From Acholeplasma oculi (GTDB lineage: Bacteria > Bacillota_I > Bacilli_A > Acholeplasmatales > Acholeplasmataceae), in contig NZ_FUZK01000002.1 in assembly GCF_900166985.1 (NCBI RefSeq), positions 248,001 through 312,000 of the forward strand: a stretch of 64,000 nucleotides of DNA. Reading direction: 5' to 3'. Position 1 is the stretch's first letter, and each line of letters begins with the position of its first letter. Of the stretch, positions 35,415-44,546 are shown in pieces. Position numbers and translations under genes: made by a program. The notes under the pieces were generated by a model. It saw only the letters and a program-made list of their open reading frames with translations, was not told where the DNA came from and searched no databases.

Positions 35415-36692
35415 ATGATGGATGAATATAAACTACATAAAGATATTATTTGCATCGACTTAAAAGCATTCTATGCATCTGTTGAGTGTGCCATCCGTGG
35501 ACTGGATCCTTTTTCATCTGCTTTAGTAGTCGCAGACAGGTCCCGTGGTGACGGCGCACTTTGTTTATCTGTGTCTCCTTATTTAAAAAATATGGGTGTT
35601 CCTTCTAGAACACGCATATTTGACTTACCAAAGTATCCAGATAAAGAAATTATCTACGCCAAACCAAGATTAAAAACCTATATGAATTACTCCGTTAAAA
35701 TCATTGAAATTTATTTAAAGTACATTTCTGATGATGACTTATATGTTTACTCAATTGATGAGGCATTTTTAGATGTGACTTCTTATTTAAAACTTTATCA
35801 AATGACCGCCTATGAACTGGCTAAAAAAATCACAGATGACATCAGAGAAACACTACATATTTACAGTTCTGCTGGAATTGGTTCTAATATGCTACTTGCT
35901 AAACTGGCTATGGATATTGATGCTAAAAAAACTAAGGAAGGTATTGCTGAATGGCGATATCCTGATGTTGAAAAAAATCTTTGGCCTGTAACCCCACTTT
36001 CTAAAATGTGGGGTATCGGTAGCCGTATGCAAGAACATCTCAACCAAATGGGTTTATACACAATTGGAGATATTGCACAATCATCTAGAATTCGCCTTAA
36101 GAAAATGTTTGGTGTTTTAGGTGAGGAACTATGGTATCACACACATGGTATTGATATGTCTTTAGTACAAGATAAGAAACAAATAAGAAAATCTAATAAA
36201 TCAGTTGGTCAGTCTCAAATTCTATTTAGTGACTACTATACACCTGATATCTATACGATTTTATATGAGATGACCGATGAAGTATTAAGACGTCTTAGAC
36301 TCACTAGAAAAATGGGTAAAACAATCCATTTAGCTTGTGGGTATGATAAAAAAACAGGAGGAGGATTTTCTAAACAAATCACCTTAGACCAACCCACTCA
36401 GGCTTATAAAATTGTTTTAGACACAATCTTAAATATATTTAATCAATGTTATGATGGTACATCTCCAATTAGAAGTTGCTCAATCTCTATCAGTCAACTC
36501 AGTGAATACAACATGTATCAATATTCTTTATTTGAAGATGCAGAGTATTTAGATAAAGAAACGGATCTCTTAGAAACTGTCGATTCACTTAAATCTAAAT
36601 TCGGAAAGAATGCGATTAACCGAGGAACCTCTCTTGAGAAAGGTTCGACAATTGTTAAAAGAAATCAAATGGTAGGTGGACACAATGGATAA
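35415..36692 (+). CDS. Y-family translesion DNA polymerase, UvrX/DinB type
   Basis: The polymerase copies damaged DNA. The 425 residues show the catalytic palm motifs CIDLKAFYASVE (metal Asp) and YSIDEAFLDV, a helix-hairpin-helix region (MWGIGSRMQEHLNQMG) and a little-finger domain. The pairing with a YolD-like gene, overlapping by eight bases, matches the Bacillus UvrX-YolD arrangement. The ribosome site AGGAGG fits the ATG at 35415. Confidence 0.9.
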   Translation: MMDEYKLHKDIICIDLKAFYASVECAIRGLDPFSSALVVADRSRGDGALCLSVSPYLKNMGVPSRTRIFDLPKYPDKEIIYAKPRLKTYMNYSVKIIEIYLKYISDDDLYVYSIDEAFLDVTSYLKLYQMTAYELAKKITDDIRETLHIYSSAGIGSNMLLAKLAMDIDAKKTKEGIAEWRYPDVEKNLWPVTPLSKMWGIGSRMQEHLNQMGLYTIGDIAQSSRIRLKKMFGVLGEELWYHTHGIDMSLVQDKKQIRKSNKSVGQSQILFSDYYTPDIYTILYEMTDEVLRRLRLTRKMGKTIHLACGYDKKTGGGFSKQITLDQPTQAYKIVLDTILNIFNQCYDGTSPIRSCSISISQLSEYNMYQYSLFEDAEYLDKETDLLETVDSLKSKFGKNAINRGTSLEKGSTIVKRNQMVGGHNG

Positions 36693-37017
36693 AGATACCT
36701 ATATAGATAGAGGTATCATTAAATGGTTACCATTTGATGGTCTTCTAGGTTTTCATGACTTAATTCAAGATTTAAAATATCGTTTGGGTAAAAAAGATAA
36801 GCCCACACTTTCAGAAGATCAATTAGAATCCATGAATGAAACATTAAGGATTGCTTTAGAATCCTCATTAGAAATATCGATTACATATTATCATGATGGT
36901 TATTTAAAAGAAACACTTGGTGTTGTTAAACATGTGGATATGATCACTCGAACATTATGTTTTATGGATAAGTCTAGTTATCCACTGGATGACATCATGC
37001 GATTAGATATCCTCTGA
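36685..37017 (+). CDS. YolD-like protein
   Basis: This 110-residue protein matches the YolD family: DRGIIKWLPFDGLLG at the start and a C-terminal ITYYHDGYLKETLGVVKHVD. YolD proteins accompany Y-family polymerases and are thought to regulate them. The frame can open at GTG 36676, but the ATG at 36685 has TAGGTGG upstream and is chosen. It converges with and overlaps the fusion gene by 15 bases. Confidence 0.8.
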   Translation: MDKDTYIDRGIIKWLPFDGLLGFHDLIQDLKYRLGKKDKPTLSEDQLESMNETLRIALESSLEISITYYHDGYLKETLGVVKHVDMITRTLCFMDKSSYPLDDIMRLDIL

Positions 37018-38505
37018 CCATAACTTAACTTCAGTTTTCATTTGACCTTCTTTATTTAAATAAAAAAATCTAGCACCCTTTTTAAAACCTTTTGCTCCAT
37101 ATTCATAATGACCACTGACTCTACCATATGCCAGTAACACACCATTTTTTGTAAATTCAAAGTCATTGTAGTGGTCATGACCCACAAAAATACCTTTTGC
37201 TAAACCATGTTTTATAACAGCTTCAAAAAATCCAAAATCCATGCCTTGTACGCATGGGTTTTCTTCATATACACCTTTATAATTTAATGCATTTTTATCC
37301 ACTTCTAAAACATCTCTTAATGGAATATGAAAGAAAATCAAATGTGGTTTTTTCAGGTTTGTTTTTAAACGATACCAATCCACTTGATCTTTAGTAATAG
37401 AACCATATCCCCAAGCTTTAACATCTTTAATAACATATGTATCCTCTATATGACTATCCATAAAAATAAGTTTACCTATAACCTCATTTTTATCCATGAG
37501 TTTAATCGAAAAGTTAGAATATCCTAAATGCTTAGGTCCTTGATCAAATTTTAAATACTTAGCATCTTTAATAGCTTCAATCAATGTCTCGTAGGTGTTA
37601 CCACCATCTAAATCATGGTTCCCAAAAACAAATGTAAAAGGTGTTTTTAAAGTATCCATAAACTGACCTAATTTTTGATACAAAAAAGGTGCATCTTTAG
37701 ACATGGTTTGGTCGCCTGTAAAAACAATAAAATCAGGTTTTTCATCCAAAACGAAATCATGAATAAGTTGAAACGTTTTTAAATCTTTATCATCATTCAT
37801 TAAGTGAAGATCTGTAAACTGTATCATCTTCAAATCTCTATTTAAAGGCATTTCTAAGTATAACTTATTTAAATTATCTATCTTGTCAAGTAACTCCATT
37901 GGATCATTGATGACTAGATCAAAATGTTTTTTAATATGCATTGGTTTTTTATTGTAGTGATCCATCAATATCACTTCAACATCAGAATTCTTTGCTGCAA
38001 AAACATCTGTTAATTGATCTCCGACCATCATGATTTCATGTGCTTTACACTTAAAAAAGTTCATCATATCATAGAGTCCGTCTGGATTGGGTTTAGGGTT
38101 TTTGACATCATCATATGCAACTAAATGATCAATCAAATCATATAACCCAAGTATGGTTAATTCATCGATTGCAATGGATCTTAATTCTGATGTAAAGACA
38201 CCTATAAAATATCCTCTTTTCTTTAAAGCGATCATGACTTCGTCTACTCTAGGATATTTTCTTAATAGTTTGTGTTTTAAATTCTTGTGTGTTTCATGAA
38301 TAAAATCTAAGTGTGTTGGATCAACTTTTCCATAAAGTTTTAATAAAACCTCAGGATATGATAAAGCAAACACAGATTCTATATCCATGCTTTCTAAAGG
38401 TGTTTGTGGCTTTTCATATGCTGTTAATCTTTTATATATTTCTAAGACGAGTGAATCACTATCAATGAGTGTACCGTCCATATCAAAAACAATTGCTTTT
38501 ATCAA
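37003..38505 (-). CDS. HAD phosphatase fused to a calcineurin-like phosphoesterase
   Basis: Residues 1-215 are a HAD-family phosphatase like phosphoglycolate phosphatase or PpaX: nucleophile FDMDGTLIDSD, GVFTSE and MVGDQLTD. Residues about 225-500 are a metallophosphoesterase: FTDLHLM, FTGDQ, FGNHD, FFHIP and VGHDHYN give the binuclear metal ligands. Both active sites look complete. I see no frameshift, so it is a true two-domain protein. The substrate is unknown; a two-step phosphate release or nucleotide clean-up role is possible. Confidence 0.88.
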   Translation of the reverse strand: MIKAIVFDMDGTLIDSDSLVLEIYKRLTAYEKPQTPLESMDIESVFALSYPEVLLKLYGKVDPTHLDFIHETHKNLKHKLLRKYPRVDEVMIALKKRGYFIGVFTSELRSIAIDELTILGLYDLIDHLVAYDDVKNPKPNPDGLYDMMNFFKCKAHEIMMVGDQLTDVFAAKNSDVEVILMDHYNKKPMHIKKHFDLVINDPMELLDKIDNLNKLYLEMPLNRDLKMIQFTDLHLMNDDKDLKTFQLIHDFVLDEKPDFIVFTGDQTMSKDAPFLYQKLGQFMDTLKTPFTFVFGNHDLDGGNTYETLIEAIKDAKYLKFDQGPKHLGYSNFSIKLMDKNEVIGKLIFMDSHIEDTYVIKDVKAWGYGSITKDQVDWYRLKTNLKKPHLIFFHIPLRDVLEVDKNALNYKGVYEENPCVQGMDFGFFEAVIKHGLAKGIFVGHDHYNDFEFTKNGVLLAYGRVSGHYEYGAKGFKKGARFFYLNKEGQMKTEVKLWSEDI

Positions 38506-38515
38506 AATAATCCCT

Positions 38516-39283
38516 CTACATTAATTCATCTAATAAGATGTAATATTTAATTTTATGCCAATCTGGATCGATACCTAATTGATCAAATAGATAATCCGTA
38601 TACTTCGTATCGTAACCCAAATGATGATATATATTTCGAACTGATAGTGCAATATCTACATACCTGCAGGCAACACCACCTCTGTCAAAATCTATCCAGG
38701 ATATCTCTCCTTGATGATTGACCAACATGTTTTCTAACGTTAAGTCACCATGTGAAAAAACTTTATCTTCATCAGGTTTTTCTCTTTCTAAGTACTTGTA
38801 TAAATCCTCTGGATCTATAAATCCATTGGGTCCATATGTATCCTCTTCTGCTTGGGTCGTATCAACATCATCGGTATCAATATTGTGTCTGGCAAGTTTT
38901 AACTTATACGGAATACCTTTATAGATATTCAAATTAGAAATGTCTACCGCCCATAATTTTTTTAGTGATTGAACCATTAAATCAATGAATTGAAATGGTT
39001 CATTCATCCACTTAGATTGACTCAGTATTTCACCTTCTAATCTGGATATAAGTAAGTAATCATATTTTTTTAAACACTGATACGCTATGACTTTAGGGAC
39101 TTTGAGTTTACCTTGAAGATAATTTAATACATCATATTCTTTCTTTAACGTACCATCATGATGTTCTCTAATCTTTAACACATGATGTGGGTATAGAAAA
39201 ACAGTTGAACCTGACATGCCAATTTCATCTTTAATACCTTCTTTTAAGTCAATCAATTGCCGAATCAATTTGGGTATATACAT
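38516..39283 (-). CDS. APH(3')-like kinase
   Basis: The 255-residue protein resembles aminoglycoside 3'-phosphotransferases. HGDLTLENML is the catalytic loop, WIDFDRGGVACRYVDIALSVRN carries the metal Asp, and GMSGSTVFLY is the N-terminal nucleotide loop. Canonical APH(3') has ADRY where this has ACRY. It may be a resistance-type enzyme or a housekeeping small-molecule kinase. It lies 10 bases upstream of the fusion phosphatase, a kinase-phosphatase pairing. Confidence 0.8.
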   Translation of the reverse strand: MYIPKLIRQLIDLKEGIKDEIGMSGSTVFLYPHHVLKIREHHDGTLKKEYDVLNYLQGKLKVPKVIAYQCLKKYDYLLISRLEGEILSQSKWMNEPFQFIDLMVQSLKKLWAVDISNLNIYKGIPYKLKLARHNIDTDDVDTTQAEEDTYGPNGFIDPEDLYKYLEREKPDEDKVFSHGDLTLENMLVNHQGEISWIDFDRGGVACRYVDIALSVRNIYHHLGYDTKYTDYLFDQLGIDPDWHKIKYYILLDELM

Positions 39284-39342
39284 GAATTATCCTCTTAGAC
39301 TAGTTATATACTTTCATTATAGCATGAGCCTATCTTAAAAGA

Positions 39343-39386
39343 AAAAAGACCTTCCTAAATGATATCTATCATTTATAAAAGGTCTT
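39343..39386 (-). terminator. terminator of the M6 protease gene
   Basis: AAAGACCTT pairs with AAGGTCTTT on the minus strand around an imperfect inner stem, followed by more T. Confidence 0.8.
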
Positions 39387-39396
39387 TCAAAATCTT

Positions 39397-42300
39397 TTAT
39401 TGAACTGTGACTGATAGTGTTACGTTTTGACTGTTTGCATCAAATGTAGATTGAATTGAAATACTTACATTGATGTTTCCACCTTGGTTCCATTGATAAG
39501 TACTTAAATCAATTGTTCCTGATGTTAACATATCTGATACTCTAAATGTCACACTTCCTGGTATAGATTGGTTTTTATCTGCTTCTAAAATTTGATTAAT
39601 AAAGTTTGAACTGCCTTCATTATCATTGATGAAGTAATCTCCCCAGAATGTTGCATTACTTCTTGTTCTACCATCTACATGGTAGATAACAACCCCTGGA
39701 AGTGTAGGTACAGTACTTGTTCCTAAATGTCCTTGATATAAACCCTTTGGTGTATAGAACATAATGAGTAAATACTCATCAAATGCATTACCATCTTCTA
39801 AGTTAGATCCACTATAAGGGATCAGTAATACGCTTTGTTCACCATCTGTATCTAGAGCATAACTGTCTAAAGTTACATCATATGTACCTGCTGTAGCCAG
39901 TAATGGTTTTAACCAGCCAAAGACTAATTTTGTAAATGGTCCATGATCGCCTACATTATAGTCCATCATATCAAATCCACCCATTGGACCATAGTCGTTG
40001 TTACCTTCATAAGGATAGAAATCAACCATCCCCATTAAGTGTCCTAATTCGTGAATATATGTTTCTGCATTATAAATAAGACCAGAATTTCCTTGAATTG
40101 GATCTTCTAAGAATGAATAACTTGCCCAGAAATAATACTCAAAGTTTTTACCATCCAGTTGACCAATACTGTCAGCTTCTCCATATTTTGCTGAATAGAC
40201 CCAAGCCCACCATGGGTCTTGATCATAATCATAATCTACAGAATAAATAAATACCACGGAATCAATATATCCATCATTGTTAGAATCGTATTTACTATAA
40301 TCAATTTGACTGTCTAAACCGTTTAAAGCCTCAACAATTGCATGCTGATCGCCACCTTGACCTAAGTTTTCATAGTAGCTTCTAGTATTAGATGTAACAA
40401 ATTTAGGTGCAATATCAAAGCTTAAATTTAAACGTCCAAAACTGCTTAATGTATAATAACTACTTACACTTTGCCATCCTGTAGATTGAGCTGTTCCATT
40501 AAATACAGCATCTAGCTTTTGTTCATAACCTAAATCAAATGGTGAACCACTAATTTCTACTGGAACAACTAATACATCAAACGTTCCAACTGAAGGTAAA
40601 CCTGAAATTCCAAATTTTTGTTTTTCATATTCATTAACGGATTGTTGAAAATCTAGTGTTTCTAATGCACCTGGTTCTACAGATGGGTCAAATTGGAATA
40701 CTCGAATTGTAACAGAGTTTCCATCCATCACTGCATAAACACCATATGCTAAACTTTCAGATACAGCATATGTATAAACAGTTTGTCCACGTAATGTAGA
40801 TAGTTCAGCATCGATTGCATAACCTGCAGCTTCTAATGCTTGGTAATAATTTGAAAGTAGGTTTGCATCACTGGATTCTAAAACACCTGTGATTTTATAT
40901 TCTTTATTGGATACTTTAGACAGAACCATTTGTGATAGACCTGTAAATGATGGGAAATACGTATTTAAGTCTAAATCATTTAAATTAGTTTCTAATACAG
41001 CAACCATGTCTTCCCATAGTTCATAGGTTGGTACAGAAGCTGTTTGATAAAGTGTAACTTCAGATATTTTAAACTGTCCACTATTCGATGTTGCCCCAGT
41101 TCCTGTGAATAATAATCTGAAACGACTTGCATTCAGATTTTGAATTTGAATGGTTACAACATCAGTTGAAAGTTGTGTATAGAAATCTCCACCTGCTAAA
41201 TCTACCCAAGTACCTGATTGATATACTTGAACCTTCGCACCTTTTAAAGTATTTGTATAACTATCTCTTGCCTCAATTTGGAATGAGAAGTTAGTAATTA
41301 TATTTCCAAGTGTGTCTACTTCTAAATATACCGTTGGATTTGCATTACCACTAACGTTTGCTGCAAACACAATACCTGCTGATAAACCACTTGGTCCTGT
41401 TGCAACATTCGCTGCATGACTTACAGTAATGATTGCTTTAGATGCACTGTTAGTAAATAATAAAGCAGTATCTATTGTATCTTTATAACTACTTGGTAAT
41501 GAAGTTGTTGTATTTTGAACATTAAAACTATAATAAATTCCATTAACTGGTTCTTCAGGGTCTACAGGTCCATTTTCTAAATTGTAGATACCAATACCAT
41601 ATACCACTTCGCCTGGATAAGTTTCTGCATCTTCAAATACATATAAATAATAGTTTCCAATCACCCAGGATTGTTCTACATCATCATATGAAAGTGCAGC
41701 ATCTAAAAGATCCATATATGCATTCGCATCTGCTTCTGTCCAGTCGAAAATATCGATATAAACTTCAAATAATCCACCTTCAGATAAATTTGAAATGAGT
41801 GAATCGTTCGTTGTAAAATTAGGCATTAAAGCATAAATGTCAAATCCAAAGATAGTATTTAACTCTGCTGGATTAAATGGATCTTTTGGATCCGTTGGAT
41901 CGGTTGGATCCACAGGGTCCTCTGTAGAACCATAAATACCAATACCATATACGACTTCTCCTGGATAAGTTTCATCATCTTCAAATACATATAGGAAGTA
42001 ATCCCCTATAATCCATGACATTTCAGCATCATCATAAGTTAATGCTTCATCTAATAAAAGCATGTATGCATCAGAATCTTCTACTGACCAGTCAAAGATA
42101 TCAACATATACCATAAAGTATCCATCTTCAGATACATCGGTTAATAAGGAGTCATTTGTTTTAAATCCAGGCATTAAAGCGTAAATATCAAAACCGAAGA
42201 TTGCATTTAAAGCTGCAGGGTTATAATCTGCTTTACCCTTAGCAGTTGCAGTAAATGTCGCTGTATAGGTTTGATCTTTAGTTGCAGCAACAACTGCTGG

Positions 42301-42960
42301 AGTCCATCCTGCAAATGCATAATCAAATGCATCATCGGATGCCTTAGTTGGTGTAGCCCCGTCAAAAACAGGTAATGCACCTTCTAATACTTGTGTTGTT
42401 TTGATGGTTGTACCATCTGCTTGTTTCCATGTAATCACATAACTTGTTTCAGTTGTTGCTTCCCATGTAGCATGTAAAGATAGATTCCCTTTAGAACCTA
42501 CGTTAATTTGAGTAATGGCTTTGTTTGAATCATTATCAATTAACCACCCGTTAAATGTATAACCTTCTTTAGTAGGTGTTTTTAAAACAACCTCATCTAA
42601 AATAGTATAACTACTTGGATTATCCAAGTGGTTTGAACCACCATCTAAATGATATGTAATTGTATAGTTAATAATGTTCCATTTTGCATAGAGTGTAATA
42701 GAACCCGTAATTGCTTCATCTACAATAGATTCAGGATCTAAACTGATGTCTGTGAACCATCCATCAAATTCATATCCTTCTTTTGTTGTTGTGAGTGCTT
42801 CAAGAGATGCTAAATTGAAATTTGCATCTGCCTCAATTGCCTCAATTGGTGTACCACCATTTGTTTCAAACGTAATGGTGTAACTATCTATAGTGCCTAC
42901 ACAAGCAACTAATAATAGTGTTAATATAAGTATATTAAATATAGCCCCTAGTTTCTTCAT
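39397..42960 (-). CDS. large M6-family metalloprotease lipoprotein
   Basis: The protein is 1187 aa with lipobox LLVAC (Cys20). Three Flg_new/InlB-B repeats fill about 27-243. Two near-identical 100-residue repeats follow at about 246-345 and 362-462, joined by an Asp-Pro-Thr linker. A discoidin-like beta domain lies at about 470-640, and a divergent third repeat at about 645-760. The M6 protease domain is about 770-1187, with zinc motif HELGH at 970-974 followed by GMVDFYP. It is probably a secreted, surface-anchored immune-inhibitor-A-like protease that digests external protein. Confidence 0.88.
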   Translation of the reverse strand: MKKLGAIFNILILTLLLVACVGTIDSYTITFETNGGTPIEAIEADANFNLASLEALTTTKEGYEFDGWFTDISLDPESIVDEAITGSITLYAKWNIINYTITYHLDGGSNHLDNPSSYTILDEVVLKTPTKEGYTFNGWLIDNDSNKAITQINVGSKGNLSLHATWEATTETSYVITWKQADGTTIKTTQVLEGALPVFDGATPTKASDDAFDYAFAGWTPAVVAATKDQTYTATFTATAKGKADYNPAALNAIFGFDIYALMPGFKTNDSLLTDVSEDGYFMVYVDIFDWSVEDSDAYMLLLDEALTYDDAEMSWIIGDYFLYVFEDDETYPGEVVYGIGIYGSTEDPVDPTDPTDPKDPFNPAELNTIFGFDIYALMPNFTTNDSLISNLSEGGLFEVYIDIFDWTEADANAYMDLLDAALSYDDVEQSWVIGNYYLYVFEDAETYPGEVVYGIGIYNLENGPVDPEEPVNGIYYSFNVQNTTTSLPSSYKDTIDTALLFTNSASKAIITVSHAANVATGPSGLSAGIVFAANVSGNANPTVYLEVDTLGNIITNFSFQIEARDSYTNTLKGAKVQVYQSGTWVDLAGGDFYTQLSTDVVTIQIQNLNASRFRLLFTGTGATSNSGQFKISEVTLYQTASVPTYELWEDMVAVLETNLNDLDLNTYFPSFTGLSQMVLSKVSNKEYKITGVLESSDANLLSNYYQALEAAGYAIDAELSTLRGQTVYTYAVSESLAYGVYAVMDGNSVTIRVFQFDPSVEPGALETLDFQQSVNEYEKQKFGISGLPSVGTFDVLVVPVEISGSPFDLGYEQKLDAVFNGTAQSTGWQSVSSYYTLSSFGRLNLSFDIAPKFVTSNTRSYYENLGQGGDQHAIVEALNGLDSQIDYSKYDSNNDGYIDSVVFIYSVDYDYDQDPWWAWVYSAKYGEADSIGQLDGKNFEYYFWASYSFLEDPIQGNSGLIYNAETYIHELGHLMGMVDFYPYEGNNDYGPMGGFDMMDYNVGDHGPFTKLVFGWLKPLLATAGTYDVTLDSYALDTDGEQSVLLIPYSGSNLEDGNAFDEYLLIMFYTPKGLYQGHLGTSTVPTLPGVVIYHVDGRTRSNATFWGDYFINDNEGSSNFINQILEADKNQSIPGSVTFRVSDMLTSGTIDLSTYQWNQGGNINVSISIQSTFDANSQNVTLSVTVQ
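41577..42225 (-). repeat. tandem duplication inside the M6 protease gene
   Basis: Two segments of about 300 bp, 41926-42225 and 41577-41877, encode the two 100-residue repeats (LNAIFGFDIYALMP and LNTIFGFDIYALMP at their starts, YPGEVVYGIGIY at both ends). The linker between contains GGATCC-type short repeats coding Asp-Pro-Thr. Confidence 0.8.
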
Positions 42961-43063
42961 CTGTTCTCACTTTCCTGTCATCAAAAATTGATATAACAGC
43001 CATGATATCATAAATTCACATAGATTGTAAACTAAAACACTAAAAGACAATCCATAAAAAATA

Positions 43064-43117
43064 AAAAACCTTCTAAATGCCTTTATCTATATAAATAAGG
43101 CATGTTTAAGAAGGTTT
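43064..43117 (-). terminator. terminator of the small membrane protein gene
   Basis: AAAAACCTTCT and AGAAGGTTTTT pair on the minus strand with an inner stem ATGCCTT/AAGGCAT, followed by T-rich DNA. Confidence 0.75.
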
Positions 43118-43140
43118 TTAAGTATTCATCTAAGTAAATT

Positions 43141-43437
43141 TTATCTTAACATTAAAACAGCAAATGTAATACTTATGATTAAAACTAAAACTAATCCGAT
43201 GTGTGTATAAAAATAATACTTCATTTGTTGATATTTAAGTTTAATCAAGAAAATAATAAATGGTATAGAAAGTATGGCAGTTGCTATAGAAATCATGATT
43301 GCAATAATTAAAAATCCAAAAAACAACCACCCATCATTTGCAGTTTGAGCTGCAATGATTAAATCTGATGTAAACCAAACCATGAATAACGCAATCAACA
43401 AACTAATTGTTCCTAATATTTTTGATGCTTTTAACAT
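43141..43437 (-). CDS. small membrane protein, three helices
   Basis: This 98-residue protein has hydrophobic helices at about 8-30, 38-66 and 77-97. No family is recognised. An AAGGAG-type site lies before the ATG and a strong terminator follows, so it is a single-gene unit. Confidence 0.65.
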   Translation of the reverse strand: MLKASKILGTISLLIALFMVWFTSDLIIAAQTANDGWLFFGFLIIAIMISIATAILSIPFIIFLIKLKYQQMKYYFYTHIGLVLVLIISITFAVLMLR

Positions 43438-43667
43438 ATGATATTCTCCTTATTGTTTTATAAACTGTTATTTTTTATGTGATTTATACATATTCATATT
43501 GTATTTGATTGATCACTTCCTTTATAAAATCTTACGTTCTCTCTTTTTAAATCTATAAAAAGTAATACAGTTTTCAATCGTTTAGCTCTTTATTTATTAA
43601 TGATATCTTCAATATATCATAATAATGAGCACACGATATCGCTGAAACATTTTTATTTTTAATTTTA
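43438..43667. other. divergent intergenic region
   Basis: Between the leftward membrane protein and the rightward transporter operon I see only AT-rich sequence, then the regulatory region described next. Confidence 0.4.
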
Positions 43668-43722
43668 TGAAAACGTTTTTATTCACTTTATACTTTACTA
43701 CACTAAAGCAATAAAGTATAAT
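43668..43722 (+). promoter_or_regulatory. promoter with cre-like site and 34-bp palindrome
   Basis: TTTACT (43694-43699), a 17-base spacer and TATAAT (43717-43722) form the promoter. TTATACTTTA (43688-43697) and TAAAGTATAA (43712-43721) form a perfect 10+10 inverted repeat around a 14-bp centre, overlapping both promoter boxes. Bound protein would block polymerase. TGAAAACGTTTTTA (43668-43681), cre-like, lies upstream. The operon's own TrpR-like protein is the natural candidate to bind the palindrome. Confidence 0.6.
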
Positions 43723-43757
43723 GGACATAAAATTAATTTAAAAGTGAGGTTTTATAA

Positions 43758-44546
43758 ATGAAAAAAATATTTTTATTCATCACGGTTTTACTAAGTTCCA
43801 TCGCACTGACTGCTTGTGGAAACACCTTAACAGATTTAGAGTATATTGAAGATAAAGGTACATTTATCTTAGGTTATACAGATTTTCCTCCAATGGGATT
43901 TTTAGAAGATGGAGTCCCGGCTGGATTTGATATTGAAATTGCAAGACTTGTATTTGAACGTATGGGTGTTGAACTTCAATTTAGATATATCGATTGGGAT
44001 GCTAAAAATGTGGAATTAGACTCTAAAAGAATTGATGCTATTTGGAATGGTTTAACCATTACAGATAGCAGAAAACAAGAAATGACTTTTTCTAAACCTT
44101 ATTTTGATAATAACTTAATCATTATTTCAAAAGACGGTTCAGAAATTGATCAAATCAGTGATTTAGAAGGTAAAAATATTGGTGTTGAACTCAGTTCTTC
44201 TGCAGATATATCTGTATCTGGTAATGAAACTATTTTAGATATTTCAAATGAAATTAAAAAATATAATACATCATCAGAGGCTATACTTGCATTAAACGCT
44301 GGTTTAGTTGATGCTGTGATTGTAGATGAAATTTATGCAAGATATGTTGTGATGAAAGATACAAGTAACACATATCAAATCAGTACTGAGATTATTGGTA
44401 GTGAACAGTATGGAATTGGTTTTAGATTGGGAGATGAATCTTTACGTGACCGAGTGGATGCTATTTTAGATGAGTTATATGAGGAAGGATTGATTCAACC
44501 TATTTCGATTAAATACTTTGGTGTGAATCTATTTATTAGAGGATAA
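43758..44546 (+). CDS. amino-acid ABC transporter substrate-binding lipoprotein
   Basis: The protein is 262 aa with lipobox LTAC (Cys20). The rest is a type II periplasmic-binding fold of the polar amino-acid family (GYTDFPPMGFLEDGVPAGFDIEIA, then SKPYFDNNLIII and GVELSSSAD). The operon and neighbouring T-box-trpB unit suggest tryptophan or a related aromatic compound, but the ligand is not proven by sequence. Confidence 0.88.
   Translation: MKKIFLFITVLLSSIALTACGNTLTDLEYIEDKGTFILGYTDFPPMGFLEDGVPAGFDIEIARLVFERMGVELQFRYIDWDAKNVELDSKRIDAIWNGLTITDSRKQEMTFSKPYFDNNLIIISKDGSEIDQISDLEGKNIGVELSSSADISVSGNETILDISNEIKKYNTSSEAILALNAGLVDAVIVDEIYARYVVMKDTSNTYQISTEIIGSEQYGIGFRLGDESLRDRVDAILDELYEEGLIQPISIKYFGVNLFIRG

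Noticed and set aside
41880-41925. GGATCC-rich short repeats as a possible CRISPR or regulatory repeat
   Set aside because: They are coding triplet repeats for the Asp-Pro-Thr linker in the M6 protease; there are no spacers.
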